Shown piece after piece: positions 42,856 to 52,288 of a DNA stretch of 64,000 nt. Position numbers and translations under genes: made by a program. Source of the stretch: Lysobacteraceae bacterium SCN 69-320 (GTDB taxonomy: Bacteria; Pseudomonadota; Gammaproteobacteria; Xanthomonadales; Rhodanobacteraceae); contig MEFP01000030.1 of the NCBI GenBank assembly GCA_001725155.1, positions 186,001 through 250,000 on the forward strand. Reading direction: 5' to 3'. Positions within the stretch are counted from its first letter, which is position 1. Each line of letters opens with the position of its first letter. Below the pieces are notes generated by a model. That model ran no database searches, was not told the origin of the DNA, and worked only from the letters and a program-made list of their open reading frames with translations.

Positions 42856-45573
42856 TCAGCGCGTCATCGCCGCCAGCGCGCGCTTCGCCTCGGCATAGCT
42901 GCGGTTGTGCGTCTTGCCGGCCTGCACGAAACCGGCGACGGCTTCGCTCAGCAGCGGCGCCGCAGCGGCGCGGTCGCCGCCGCGGGCGAGCAGCAGGCCG
43001 CGCAAAGCCTGCTCGCGCGGCTTCCAGCCGCTGCCGCCATCGGCTTTGTCCAGGGTTTCCGGCTCCAGGGTCGCGGCCAGGCGCGCGGCCTCGTCGCGGC
43101 GGCCGCGGTCGAGCAGCACGGCGGCGAGCCAGTAGCCGGCGATCTGGCTCTGCGGATTCTTCGCGCCGAGCTGCGCGCTCAGCTTGTCGTAGGCCTCGCG
43201 CAGCAGCGCCTCGGCCTGGGTGTCGTTGCCGTTCTCGTAGAGCACCTGCCCCCAGTTGATCGCGGTGACCGACGTGACGTTGTGCTCGGGGCCGAACTTG
43301 GCCAGCGACATCGCATGCATGCGCTGGGCATAGTCCAGCGCGCGGGGCCAGTCGCTGCGGCGCACGGCGATGTCGAGCAGGTCGCCCTGCACCATGAGAT
43401 TGCGCGTGTGCTCCTCGCCGAGCAGCCTGACGATGGTCTTCTGCGCGTCGAGCAGGCCGGCCTCGGCCTTGTCCAGTTCGCCGTCTATCGTATAGGTGCG
43501 CGCGACGGCGGCCCTGGCGAACGCGGCGACGAGGCCGTTGTCGTCGGGACGCGCGGCGATCTCGCGGATGAGATCCTCGCCTTCGGCGCGCGCCTGGGCC
43601 AGCTCGCCGATCTGGGTCAGCAGGTTCACGTAGTCCATGCGCTGCGAATCGCGCAGGGTAACGTTGTCGGGCTCGAGCTCGCGCAGCAGCGGAATCGAGA
43701 CGCGATAGTGCGGCAGCGCCTTGGCGTATTCGCCGCGGTTCATGTGATAGACGCCCCAGCCCGACGCGACGAGGTAGCGCGCGTACGGCTCGTTGCTGCC
43801 GGCGGTAAGCCTGTCCAGAGTCTGCAGCTGCTGCAGCGACTCGTCGAACTTGGACCTGCGCGTCAGCAGCCGCGCGAGCAGGGTATGCGCCTTCAGCGCG
43901 TCGAGGCTCGCGGCGCCTTCGGCCTCCTCGTACAGCGCGAGCGCACGGCGCGCCTCGGCTTCGGCCTCGGGCAGCAGTTCGAGCATGTTGAACAGGGTCG
44001 CGAGGCTGGTGCGTATCGAAGCCTCGGTCAGCGGCTGCGCGGCGAAGCGCCGGGCGACGCGGTCGCGCGCGGCGAGCAGGGTGTCTTTCAGCGAGGCGTT
44101 CTGGCCCTTGGCCACGACCAGCGGATTGGAGCGGCCGATCAGGTCTTCGTTGAGGAAGCGGTTGATCGCCGTGGCGCGATCGAGCTCCTGCTGCGCCGTG
44201 TTGCGCGCGCGCAGCGCCGCCTGATAGAGACCCAGCACGACGATGACGCCGGCGGCGAGCGCGCCGACCAGCGCGATCAGGTAAGGCCGTCGCGCCCGGT
44301 TGCGCGCCAGCGTGTCGCGTGCGCTGCGCGCCTGCTGCTCGGCCGCCTGCTGCGCGGCTATGCGCCGCCGGCGCGCGTCGCGGTCGCGCAGGCGCGCGGC
44401 GAACTCGGCCGCGCTGGCCAGGCGCCGCTCCGGATTGCCGTCGGTCGCCAGACGGATGTCCTCGCGCAGCAGTTCGTCGACGACGTCCTGTTCCCAGCCC
44501 GAGACCATGGGCTTGTTCAGACGTCCGGCCAGCAACTGGTACAGCAGGATGCCGAGCGCGAACACGTCGCTCTGCACGGTCGGCGCATGGCCGGCGAACA
44601 CCTCGGGCGCGACGTACAGCGGCGTGCCCGAGGACGAATCCGTCGCCACGCTCTGCGTCACGGTCAGGCCGAGCCGTGTGATGCCGAGCAATTCCAGCCG
44701 CTCCGGATCAAGCAGGCGGCCACTGCCGAAATCGGTCAGGCGGATCAGCCAGCCGCCGGCGTCGGCCGCGATCAGCACGTTGGCGGGCTTGAGATCCTTG
44801 TGCAGCACGCCGACGCCGTGGGCCGCGGCGACCGCGTCGGCGATCTGCAGGAACAGCGCGACGCGGGCCTCGCCGTCCAGCGCCGCAAGCTCGTGCTCGG
44901 ACCAGGCCAGCAGGCTGTCGCCGCCGTATTCGCATTCGAGGAAGAACGGCGGGCTCTCGAAGTTCCAGTCGATGATGTCGACGAAGTGGCGGCGATCTTC
45001 GAGGCTTTCCTGCAGCACGCGAGCGAGGGTCGCTTCGCGCTTGAGCGCGCGCAGTCGCTCGCCGTCGGCGCCGAACTTGTAGACGCGCTTCTCGCGCGTC
45101 TTGGCGTGCTCGGCCAGCCAGACCTCGCTGCCGCGATTGCTGCCGAGCTGGCGGCGCAGCAGGAAATTCTCGCGCCCGGGCACGGTCCGGCCGATCGCCA
45201 GTTCCAGCTGGCTGGCCAGGCGCCGGCCGACGGCGATGCGCTCCACCGCGCCGTCGAGGCGGTAGCCGACGCGGGCCTGGGTCAGCAGGCGCTCGGCATT
45301 CGCCTCGCCGAGCGCGCGGCGCAGCTTGTTGACCGCATTGGGCAGCACCTTGTCGACCGTGATGCGGCCGGCCCAGACCTCGCGCAGCAGTTCTTCCTTG
45401 GTGACGACCTCGCCGGCATGGCGCAGCAGATAGGCCAGCACTTCGAGCGCGCGACGCTCGACGTCGACCGGCAGGCCGGCGACGCGCAGCTCGAAACGTG
45501 CCTCGTCGAATTCGGCCGAGCCGAAGCGATAGCAGTAATGGGGTCTTTCGGTGAGGTCTTGATCGGTCTTCAT
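42856..45573 (-). CDS. Winged-helix / Ser-Thr protein kinase / TPR fusion protein, 905 aa
   Basis: Residues 10-105 form an OmpR/ToxR-type winged helix (EARFELRVAGLPVDVERRAL, LLRHAGEVVTKEELLREVWA, VGYRLDG). Residues 135-400 form a Hanks-type kinase: ATP-site Lys in RVYKFG, catalytic loop LHKDLKPANVLIA, DFG in LTDFGSGRLL, and GTPLYVAPEVFAGHA. After a membrane helix at about 437-460 (YLIALVGALAAGVIVVLGLY) comes a long TPR-like periplasmic part (residues 500-900: EAEAEARRALALYEEAEG, EHTRNLMVQGDLLDIAVRRS). The kinase looks active. A membrane-bound DNA-binding kinase could turn outside signals into direct transcription control. The gene is divergent to the secreted protein at 45852. Confidence 0.92.
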   Translation of the reverse strand: MKTDQDLTERPHYCYRFGSAEFDEARFELRVAGLPVDVERRALEVLAYLLRHAGEVVTKEELLREVWAGRITVDKVLPNAVNKLRRALGEANAERLLTQARVGYRLDGAVERIAVGRRLASQLELAIGRTVPGRENFLLRRQLGSNRGSEVWLAEHAKTREKRVYKFGADGERLRALKREATLARVLQESLEDRRHFVDIIDWNFESPPFFLECEYGGDSLLAWSEHELAALDGEARVALFLQIADAVAAAHGVGVLHKDLKPANVLIAADAGGWLIRLTDFGSGRLLDPERLELLGITRLGLTVTQSVATDSSSGTPLYVAPEVFAGHAPTVQSDVFALGILLYQLLAGRLNKPMVSGWEQDVVDELLREDIRLATDGNPERRLASAAEFAARLRDRDARRRRIAAQQAAEQQARSARDTLARNRARRPYLIALVGALAAGVIVVLGLYQAALRARNTAQQELDRATAINRFLNEDLIGRSNPLVVAKGQNASLKDTLLAARDRVARRFAAQPLTEASIRTSLATLFNMLELLPEAEAEARRALALYEEAEGAASLDALKAHTLLARLLTRRSKFDESLQQLQTLDRLTAGSNEPYARYLVASGWGVYHMNRGEYAKALPHYRVSIPLLRELEPDNVTLRDSQRMDYVNLLTQIGELAQARAEGEDLIREIAARPDDNGLVAAFARAAVARTYTIDGELDKAEAGLLDAQKTIVRLLGEEHTRNLMVQGDLLDIAVRRSDWPRALDYAQRMHAMSLAKFGPEHNVTSVTAINWGQVLYENGNDTQAEALLREAYDKLSAQLGAKNPQSQIAGYWLAAVLLDRGRRDEAARLAATLEPETLDKADGGSGWKPREQALRGLLLARGGDRAAAAPLLSEAVAGFVQAGKTHNRSYAEAKRALAAMTR

Positions 45574-45739
45574 GGCGCTGACAGGCGCGCGGCGGCCGCC
45601 CGGCTGGGGGCGGCCGCCACGTGGAAACGTGCACGGAACTGTCACGGAGCGGGGGCGGAAACGCCTCGCTGGCGGGCAAAAAAGCGCCTCCCGTCACGGC
45701 GTTATCCATTCGTTACCGCGCCGTTATCCGTCCGTGCCT

Positions 45740-45753
45740 ACGACAGTTGTCGT
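45740..45753. promoter_or_regulatory. Perfect 14-bp palindrome between kinase and secreted-protein genes
   Basis: ACGACAGTTGTCGT is a perfect palindrome in the 278-base divergent gap, 99 bases before the ATG at 45852 and 167 bases before the kinase start. A CGTTATCC element also occurs twice nearby (within 45701-45730). It is a candidate binding site for the winged-helix domain of the divergent kinase; this link is inferred. Confidence 0.4.
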
Positions 45754-45851
45754 GAACCCTAGCATGCGAGCGCGTTGCCGGTTGTAAGGCAGCGGTTATG
45801 GACGACGCCCGACGCCGGCGTACGGAAAGCCTGAAATTCGGAGAACCCCCA

Positions 45852-47471
45852 ATGTTGAAGAAGCTCGCCGCCGCGCTCGCCGCGGCACTGATCCATGCGC
45901 CGCTCGCCCTGGGCCAGACCACCACCTGGCGCGTCGCCGCCGGCGAAGACGCCCGCATCGTCGTCCCGGGCCTGCCCAACGGCATCGGCCGGTGGTTCGC
46001 CGACATCCTCTACGGCGACGTCGGCCAGGGCCAGATCGGTTTCCGCATGGTCACGCCCGACAGTCTGGCCGGCTACTGGTCCCAGCAGGGCGGCAGCTTC
46101 GTGCGCTACACCCAGCTCGGCGTGACCGGCAATCTCGGCCCGGGTCGCAGCGGCAGCGAAGCCGGCAATGTGTTCCTGAACATCTACACCGGCGACGGCG
46201 CGGCCGCGCCCGGCGGCCAGCGCACCTTCCTCGGCCGCGCCGGCGACTCCGGCTCCCCGGCCACCGCGAGCTACGGCGTCTGGCGCTGGGACGGCGTGCG
46301 CAACGTCGAAGTCGCGCGCAGCCTGGCCGGCGATCCGCTGGGTCCGGGCCTCGGCGCCGGCTGGACCTTCCCCAACAGCTCGACCTTCGCCACGGCGCGC
46401 GCCTACGGCACGGGCGGTCAGGTGCTGCTCGACGCGGACGTCAGCAGCCCGACCGGCGCGTCCGGCCATGCGCTGATCCGCCATGTGCCCGGCAGCAACA
46501 ACCAGCCCTGCCTGCGCAGCGGCGCGACCGAGGCCGCGCTGGCGCCGGGCCTAACGGCCGGCGACTCCTTCCAGAACAACTGGTCCCTGCTCGGCAACAT
46601 CAGCGTCAGCAGCGCCGGTCGCGTCTACGGCAGCTTCGATGCGACCGGATCGCGCTCCGGCATCTGGGAACTGTGTGCCGGCGCGCCGCGCGCCCTTGCG
46701 GTCGACGACGAAACCGGCGCGCGCGGCCCGGCCATCGGCCTGGCCACGGCGACCTTCGCGAGCACCTTCCAGCCGCCGTATCCGGGCCTGCCCGGCCAGT
46801 TCTACTTCTTCACCTACTTCCGCCGCACCACCGGCGCGACCAGCGAATACGGCCTGTTCCAGCACGACGGCAGCGCGAATCGCCCCATCGCCTACCCGGA
46901 CGCCAGCGGCTACTACGGCCCGAACTGGTTCGACGCGACCTGGCGCACGTTCAACGAGGATTCGCTGAGTGCCGGCGGCGAGTACGCCGGCTTCAGCGCA
47001 TCGATGACCACGACCGACGGCGGCAATCCCACGGGCTTCTGGCGCGTGCGCGCGGGCCGGCGCCCGGAACTGGCCGCGCTGATCGGCATCCCGGGCCAGT
47101 ACGGCCCGGAGCCCAACCGCACCTGGCGCGCGTTCGGTGCGAGCGCGGTGCTGGCCAACGGCGACATCGTGCTGGAAGCGCGTACCGATCCCGGCGACAT
47201 CAGCGGCCTGTGGCTGCTCGAATCCGGCCGCGCACCGCGCAAGCTGCTGGAAACCGGCCAGGCCGTCGCCGTACCGACGACGACCGGCGTGCAGTCGACC
47301 ACGGTCACGAGCTTCGACCTGCCGGGCAGCGGGTCCGACCATGGCCGCGGCCGCGACCGCTGGATGGGCGCCGACGGCACCCTGCTGGTGACTGCGACCG
47401 TCGCCAACTACGGCACGGTGCTGCTGACCACGCAGGCCTCCGACCGCATCTTCCGCAACGGTATTGATTGA
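45852..47471 (+). CDS. Secreted protein with C-terminal IFRNGID tail, 539 aa
   Basis: The signal peptide is MLKKLAAALAAALIHAPLALG. The mature protein is a beta-rich repeat protein: several segments end in GxxW patterns (GYWSQQGGSFVRYTQLGVTG, SGIWELCAGAPRALAVDDET, TGFWRVRAGRRPELAALIGI, SGLWLLESGRAPRKLLETGQ), about 70-120 residues apart. This looks like a propeller-like or choice-of-anchor repeat family. It ends QASDRIFRNGID, like two other secreted proteins here. The ATG at 45852 is preferred over the upstream start at 45798 because the signal peptide begins there. Confidence 0.85.
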   Translation: MLKKLAAALAAALIHAPLALGQTTTWRVAAGEDARIVVPGLPNGIGRWFADILYGDVGQGQIGFRMVTPDSLAGYWSQQGGSFVRYTQLGVTGNLGPGRSGSEAGNVFLNIYTGDGAAAPGGQRTFLGRAGDSGSPATASYGVWRWDGVRNVEVARSLAGDPLGPGLGAGWTFPNSSTFATARAYGTGGQVLLDADVSSPTGASGHALIRHVPGSNNQPCLRSGATEAALAPGLTAGDSFQNNWSLLGNISVSSAGRVYGSFDATGSRSGIWELCAGAPRALAVDDETGARGPAIGLATATFASTFQPPYPGLPGQFYFFTYFRRTTGATSEYGLFQHDGSANRPIAYPDASGYYGPNWFDATWRTFNEDSLSAGGEYAGFSASMTTTDGGNPTGFWRVRAGRRPELAALIGIPGQYGPEPNRTWRAFGASAVLANGDIVLEARTDPGDISGLWLLESGRAPRKLLETGQAVAVPTTTGVQSTTVTSFDLPGSGSDHGRGRDRWMGADGTLLVTATVANYGTVLLTTQASDRIFRNGID

Positions 47472-47678
47472 GTCCCCACGCCGGAGCATCGGTGCGCGGG
47501 CGCCGGCCATGGAAGGCCGGTGCAGCCCTAACCCGACGCGCTAGGACCCGGTCAACGCGTCAGGCACCGATGATCCGGCGACTTTTTCCCGCAGGCCGCG
47601 GCGGCACGGACGCCACCACCGCGCGAGGCAAGGACGGCTGCGGCCTGCGGGGCTTTTTCCGGCGGCGGGCCGGTGGCC

Positions 47679-48551
47679 TCAGCGCCGCCGCGCGAGCAGC
47701 GGATGGCCGATCACGACCGCGACGATGATCAGCACGCCGAGATAGAAATGCCCGTCGAGCTGGCGCTGCTCGCCGAACAGCAGCGCGGCGATCGCGATCG
47801 CGTAGACCGGTTCCAGGTTGATCGCCAGTTGAGCCGTGAACGCGCTGATCTGGCGCAGCGCGACCAGCGACAGCGCAAACGGCAGCAAGGTGCAGCCATA
47901 GGCCAGGATCACGAGCAGCACCGCGTCGCGCAGACCCGGCAGCGGAAACACCGGACCGCTGTGCGGCAGCAGCGGCGCGGCCAAGGTCAGCAGCACAGTG
48001 CCGGCGCCGAGTTCGATCGCGGTGACGCTCAGCGCGTCGGCCTGGCCGACGTAGCGCTTGTTCAATGCCGAAAACGTCGACGCAAGGAACGCCGAGATCA
48101 CGCCGACGAGCAAGCCGAGCTGCATGCCCGCCGGCGTGCCGCCGACCACGAGCAGCACGCCCGGTACGACGAACAGGCCGAGGCCGAGTTCGCGCAGATC
48201 GAAGGGCCGCCGCGCGATCCACGGCTCGACCAGGGCCAGGAAGATCGGACACAGCGCCATCGCGATGACCGCGACCGAGGCGTTGGCAAGCTTGATCGCG
48301 CCGTAGAACGCCAGCCAATGCAGGGCGACCACGCAGCCGATGCCGGCATAGGTCGCGATCAGCTTCGCCGGCATGGCACGCAGCCGACGCACGACGCGCG
48401 GCACCAGCAGGGCCGTCACGCTGACCAGCAGCATGCGCCACCAGACCAGCGCCGTCGCGGGCAGACTGATCAGCTTGCCGAGTATCGCGGTGAGACCCCA
48501 GAGCAGCACGCAGAAGTGGATCTGCAGCAGGGCCTTGGACTGGGCGGACAC
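47679..48551 (-). CDS. EamA-family drug/metabolite transporter, 290 aa
   Basis: Ten helices in two EamA repeats are present: LLQIHFCVLLWGLTAILGKL, WWRMLLVSVTALLVPRVV, WLAFYGAIKLANASVAVIAM, PIFLALVEPWI in the first half and TFSALNKRYVGQADALSVTA, AYGCTLLPFALSLVALRQIS, AQLAINLEPVYAIAIAALLF in the second. The last matches the helix 9 motif. The likely start is a GTG at 48551; the frame is open far upstream but with Arg-rich non-coding-like sequence. Substrate unknown. The 207 bases before it on the left (47472-47678) hold no gene. Confidence 0.88.
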   Translation of the reverse strand: MSAQSKALLQIHFCVLLWGLTAILGKLISLPATALVWWRMLLVSVTALLVPRVVRRLRAMPAKLIATYAGIGCVVALHWLAFYGAIKLANASVAVIAMALCPIFLALVEPWIARRPFDLRELGLGLFVVPGVLLVVGGTPAGMQLGLLVGVISAFLASTFSALNKRYVGQADALSVTAIELGAGTVLLTLAAPLLPHSGPVFPLPGLRDAVLLVILAYGCTLLPFALSLVALRQISAFTAQLAINLEPVYAIAIAALLFGEQRQLDGHFYLGVLIIVAVVIGHPLLARRR

Positions 48552-48937
48552 GGGCAAGCGGCACCGGAAACGGATGGCGGGACGCGCAGCATGCCAGCTC
48601 GCCGCCCCGAACGCGCGAGCTGATCCGGCGGCCGTCGCGGCGGATCGACCAGGATTTCCGCACGACCGTGACGAATCGGCCCGCGCCGGCGAATGAGCAG
48701 GGGAGCCCCGCGCTCGCCCACTCACTGCGGAATCTGTCCATGAACCCGACCCTGACCCCGGCCGCGGCAGCCGGCGCCCGCCTGCGCGCCTGCGACACCC
48801 CGCACGCCGCCGCGGCGCGGCCGCTGCCGGCCGCACCGCGACTGCACCACCGCCACGGTGACACCGTGATATTTCCGGCCGTCGCGGCGAATAAGCTAGC
48901 GGGAGCCGGTCCGGCTCCGCCGCCTGTATTCGAGACC

Positions 48938-49456
48938 ATGCCTCCGACACCGGGCGACGACGCCTTCCTCGCCGCGCTGCAGCAGCACAAGGCCATCCTG
49001 TACAAGGTCGCCAATGCCTATTGCAGCCGGCGCGAGGACCGCGGCGATCTGATCCAGGACATCATCGTCGCGCTATGGCAGGCCTGGCCGCGCTTCGACC
49101 GCGGCGCGGCATTCGCCGGCTGGATGCAGCGCATCGCGATCAATGTCGCGATCTCGTTCTACCGCGGCGAGAGCCGGCGCATCCGCGATGCGCTGCCGAT
49201 CGAGGAATTCGGCATGGACCTGGCCGCCGCCGACCGCGTGCTCGACTCCGAGGGCGACGATCTGCGCGCACTGCACCAGCTGATCGCGCAGCTCGACGAA
49301 CTCGACCGCGCGCTGATCCTGCTCTATCTCGAAGGCCATGCGCAGGAGGAAATCGCCGCGCTGGTCGGCCTCAGCACGACCAACGTCGCGACGCGCATCA
49401 ACCGCATCAAGCACAAATTGCAGCGCGCCTACGCCGCTGCGGAGGACTCCGTATGA
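48938..49456 (+). CDS. ECF-type RNA polymerase sigma factor, 172 aa
   Basis: Region 2 is LQQHKAILYKVANAYCSRRE, DLIQDIIVALWQAWPRFDRG and AGWMQRIAINVAISFYRGE. Region 4 is LDELDRALILLYLEGHAQEE and IAALVGLSTTNVATRINRIK. It fits the ECF type found with a following membrane partner. The ATG at 48938 matches the family N-terminus; upstream in-frame sequence is low-complexity. Its stop overlaps the next start by 4 bases. A GGAGCC/GGCTCC hairpin precedes it. Confidence 0.92.
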   Translation: MPPTPGDDAFLAALQQHKAILYKVANAYCSRREDRGDLIQDIIVALWQAWPRFDRGAAFAGWMQRIAINVAISFYRGESRRIRDALPIEEFGMDLAAADRVLDSEGDDLRALHQLIAQLDELDRALILLYLEGHAQEEIAALVGLSTTNVATRINRIKHKLQRAYAAAEDSV

Positions 49457-50742
49457 CTACGCTCGATCTGGATCACCTGCGGCAGCGCTGGTCCGAGCAG
49501 GGCCGCGCGATCGACGCGCAGCTCGCGCTCGACGTCGATGCCGTGCGCCGCCGCCTGACCGCGCAGACCGCCACCGCGCTGACGCGCCAGCGCGGCCGGC
49601 GCCTGCTCTCCCTCGCGTTCGGCGCCGCCGCATTCTTCGCGACCCTGGTCTTCATGCGCGCCAATGCGAACGACCCTGCCTATCTGTTGCTGGCCCTGCC
49701 GTTGGCGCTGCTGCTGCTCACGGTCGGTGCGGTCGATCTGCGCGAATGGCTGACCCTGGGCCGCATCGACTTCGCCCAGCCGCTGACCGCGCTGCGCACC
49801 GAATGCGACCGCCTGCGTGGGCGCCGACTGCAGGTCGCCCGCGCCATCGCGCAGCTTTCGGTGCTGCTGTGGCTGCCGCTGATCTTCGTGCTCGTGAAAG
49901 GCTTCGTCGGCATCGACCTGCTGCGCAGACTGCCGCTCAGCGTGACTGCGATCAACGTCGCGCTCGGCGTCGCACTGGTACCGGGCATTGCGGCCGTCCT
50001 GCGCTGGGTGGCGCGGCGCCGGCCGGACTCAGCCGCGCTGCGCCGCTTCGTCGACGAAGCCGCCGGCCGTGACTGGCAGCGCGCGAGCGACCACCTGAAT
50101 CGCCAGCTCGCGTTCGAGCGCGCGGTCGCCGGCGATACCGCCGAAGGCGCGCTGCGTCGCGCGGCGGCGCTGACCTTGCCGCCGCCAGCCGAAGAACTGC
50201 GCATCGCGGCGCGACGCCGCGTCGATGCCGGCCTGGTGCTGATCAGCGCGCTGATCCTGCTCAGCGGCGGCTTCAATTTCCGCCACGGCGGCGAGGCGGC
50301 CGCGATCGTGCCCGGCGTGCTGCTGCACCTGTTCGCGATCGGCTGGCTGATCGCCGCGATCGTGCAGCGCGACGCGCTGGCCGCGCCCGGCAGTGCCGAG
50401 CCATCAGCCTGGCGCGCGCGGCTGGACGGCGCGACACGCCTGCGCACGGTACTGCTGCAGTCCTATGTCGTGGCTGCGCCCCTGCTGTCGCTGGCCCTGC
50501 TGCAGACCCTGGGCCTTGGCCTGGCCGGCATCGACCTGTGGCAGTCGCTCGGTCCGGCGCTATGGCTTGGCCTTGGCCTGATCGCCGTGATCGCGATGGC
50601 GCTGCTGTTCCGACGCCGGCAAGGTGCGCCGGCCGGCTTCGCCGCACGCCTCGTCGATGCACTGAGCCTCGGCAGCCTGTCGCGCGCGCAGCGTGCGGCC
50701 GACGCCGCCGCCGGCGACGAGAATCTGCGCGACGCCGCGTGA
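49453..50742 (+). CDS. Multi-pass membrane protein coupled to an ECF sigma factor, 429 aa
   Basis: A soluble helical N-terminus of about 50 residues (LDHLRQRWSEQGRAIDAQLA, LDVDAVRRRLTAQTATALTR) leads into two helices (LLSLAFGAAAFFATLVFMRA, LLLALPLALLLLTVGAVDL). Later helices occur in four more places, including LLWLPLIFVLVKGFVGIDLL and GLVLISALILLSGGFNFRHG. Overlap with the sigma gene by 4 bases suggests that the soluble N-terminus holds the sigma factor at the membrane. No known anti-sigma domain is recognised. Confidence 0.78.
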   Translation: MTTLDLDHLRQRWSEQGRAIDAQLALDVDAVRRRLTAQTATALTRQRGRRLLSLAFGAAAFFATLVFMRANANDPAYLLLALPLALLLLTVGAVDLREWLTLGRIDFAQPLTALRTECDRLRGRRLQVARAIAQLSVLLWLPLIFVLVKGFVGIDLLRRLPLSVTAINVALGVALVPGIAAVLRWVARRRPDSAALRRFVDEAAGRDWQRASDHLNRQLAFERAVAGDTAEGALRRAAALTLPPPAEELRIAARRRVDAGLVLISALILLSGGFNFRHGGEAAAIVPGVLLHLFAIGWLIAAIVQRDALAAPGSAEPSAWRARLDGATRLRTVLLQSYVVAAPLLSLALLQTLGLGLAGIDLWQSLGPALWLGLGLIAVIAMALLFRRRQGAPAGFAARLVDALSLGSLSRAQRAADAAAGDENLRDAA

Positions 50743-50747
50743 GGCGG

Positions 50748-50773
50748 GTTGCAGTGAGCGCAGCTCGCCGCAG
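50748..50773. repeat. Degenerate REP-like palindrome copy
   Basis: GTTGCAGTGAGCGCAG followed by CTCGCCGCAG is a weaker version of the palindrome found at 13024, 54225 and 54355. It lies 5 bases after the stop of the membrane protein gene. Confidence 0.5.
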
Positions 50774-50887
50774 CCGATACCGCGACCAAAGTCGCAGTGA
50801 TTCGCCGCGACGCGGCCCCAGCTCGATCGCCCGCGGCAGCGCATCCCGCGCTGCCGCCGGCTTTCGCTCACCCCTGGAGATTCGCAC

Positions 50888-51916
50888 ATGGAATACCGCT
50901 ACCTCGGCCGCTCCGGCTTCCGCGTTCCCGTCCTGAGCTTCGGCACCGGCACCTTCGGCGGACAGGGCGCGCTGTTCAGCGCCTGGGGATCGACCGACGT
51001 CGCCGAGGCGCGCCGCCTCGTCGACATCTGCCTCGACGCCGGCCTGACGATGTTCGACAGCGCCGACGTGTATTCCAAGGGGGCGGCCGAGTCGATACTC
51101 GGCGAAGCGCTGAAGGGCCGTCCGCGCGACCAGTACCTGATCTCGACCAAGGCCACGTTCCGCTTCGGCGACGGCGAGAACGAGGTCGGTTCGTCGCGCC
51201 ATCACCTGATCCGCGCCGTCGACGCGGCGCTGAAGCGCCTGGGCACCGACTACATCGACCTGTTCCAGCTGCACGGTTTCGACGCGCGCCCGCCGGTGGA
51301 GGAAACCCTGTCCACGCTCGACGAGCTCGTGCGCGCCGGCAAGCTGCGCTATCTCGGCGTGTCGAACTTCAGCGGCTGGCACCTGATGAAATCGCTGGCC
51401 GTGGCCGACCGCTACGGCTGGTCGCGCTACATCGCGCACCAGGCCTATTACTCGCTGGTCGGCCGCGACTACGAATGGGAACTCATGCCGCTGGCCGCCG
51501 ACCAGGGCGTAGGCGCAGTGGTCTGGAGCCCGCTGGGCTGGGGCCGCCTGACCGGCAAGCTGCGCCGCGGCGTGGCGCTGCCGGAAACCAGCCGTCTGCA
51601 CGCGACGGCCGACTACGGTCCGCCGGTTGCCGACGAACACCTCTACAAGGTCGTCGACGCGCTCGACGAAATCGCGGCCGAAACCGGCAAGAGCGTCGCG
51701 CAGATCGCGTTGAACTGGCTGCTGCAGCGGCCGACCGTCAGCACCGTCGTGATCGGCGCGCGCAACGAGGAGCAGCTCAAGCAGAACCTCGGCGCAGTCG
51801 GCTGGAACCTGACGCCGGAGCAGGTCGCCCGGCTCGATGCGGCGAGCGCGACGACCAAGCCGTATCCGTACTGGCACCAGGCTGCGTTCGCGTATCGCAA
51901 CCCGACGCCGGTCTGA
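50888..51916 (+). CDS. Aldo/keto reductase, Kv-beta/YghZ-like, 342 aa
   Basis: The TIM-barrel opens MEYRYLGRSGFRVPVLSFGT and has the catalytic tetrad Asp in FDSADVYSKGAAE (with Tyr), Lys in YLISTKATF and His in LFQLHGFD. The C-terminal NADPH-binding end is VSTVVIGARNEEQLKQNLGA. It reduces aldehydes or ketones with NADPH; the true substrate is unknown. The ATG is behind a CTGGAG site. It is monocistronic by position. Confidence 0.93.
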   Translation: MEYRYLGRSGFRVPVLSFGTGTFGGQGALFSAWGSTDVAEARRLVDICLDAGLTMFDSADVYSKGAAESILGEALKGRPRDQYLISTKATFRFGDGENEVGSSRHHLIRAVDAALKRLGTDYIDLFQLHGFDARPPVEETLSTLDELVRAGKLRYLGVSNFSGWHLMKSLAVADRYGWSRYIAHQAYYSLVGRDYEWELMPLAADQGVGAVVWSPLGWGRLTGKLRRGVALPETSRLHATADYGPPVADEHLYKVVDALDEIAAETGKSVAQIALNWLLQRPTVSTVVIGARNEEQLKQNLGAVGWNLTPEQVARLDAASATTKPYPYWHQAAFAYRNPTPV

Positions 51917-52288
51917 GGCCAGGCACCGGCCGCAGCGGCGGCGGGCCCACCCCGCCGCCGTCTGCCTCGGCGCAGCCACGCCGAGCTGCCGCTGGACCCA
52001 TCCACTCCAATGCATTCGCCGTCACGCCGGGCCCGGGCCGGGAACCGCGGCCGCTGACGCAGATCACGGCGGCGGCGAACTACCTTGCCCGATTCGCGCA
52101 ACCGCCGGCGCCGCGAAGCTACTGCGACGGAGCCGGCGGCAACGCTGCACAATCAGCAAATCGGGAAAGCGGCACGGAACGGATCATGCGGGGCTGAAGC
52201 GCCCTGCGCTTTTGTCGCCGCCGCCACAGCAGCCGCCGCGCCGCCGGCGCAGAATGCGCCCGCCCACGCCTGCTGCCGGACGTCCGCC
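51917..52288. other. Intergenic stretch without a supported gene
   Basis: These 372 bases between the aldo/keto reductase and the next secreted protein hold no convincing reading frame. A GC-only hairpin, CGGCGGCGGG/CCCCGCCGCCG at about 51937-51962, lies 20 bases after the reductase stop and could slow transcription, but no T-run follows. The promoter of the gene at 52289 must lie here. Confidence 0.55.

Noticed and set aside
42907-45762. 951-codon plus-strand frame opposite the kinase fusion
   Set aside because: Composition is Gln/Arg/Leu/Val-biased and motif-free; the minus strand encodes a complete kinase.
47497-47525. Terminator after the secreted protein at 45852
   Set aside because: A GCCGGCC/GGCCGGT hairpin exists, but no T-run follows on either strand.
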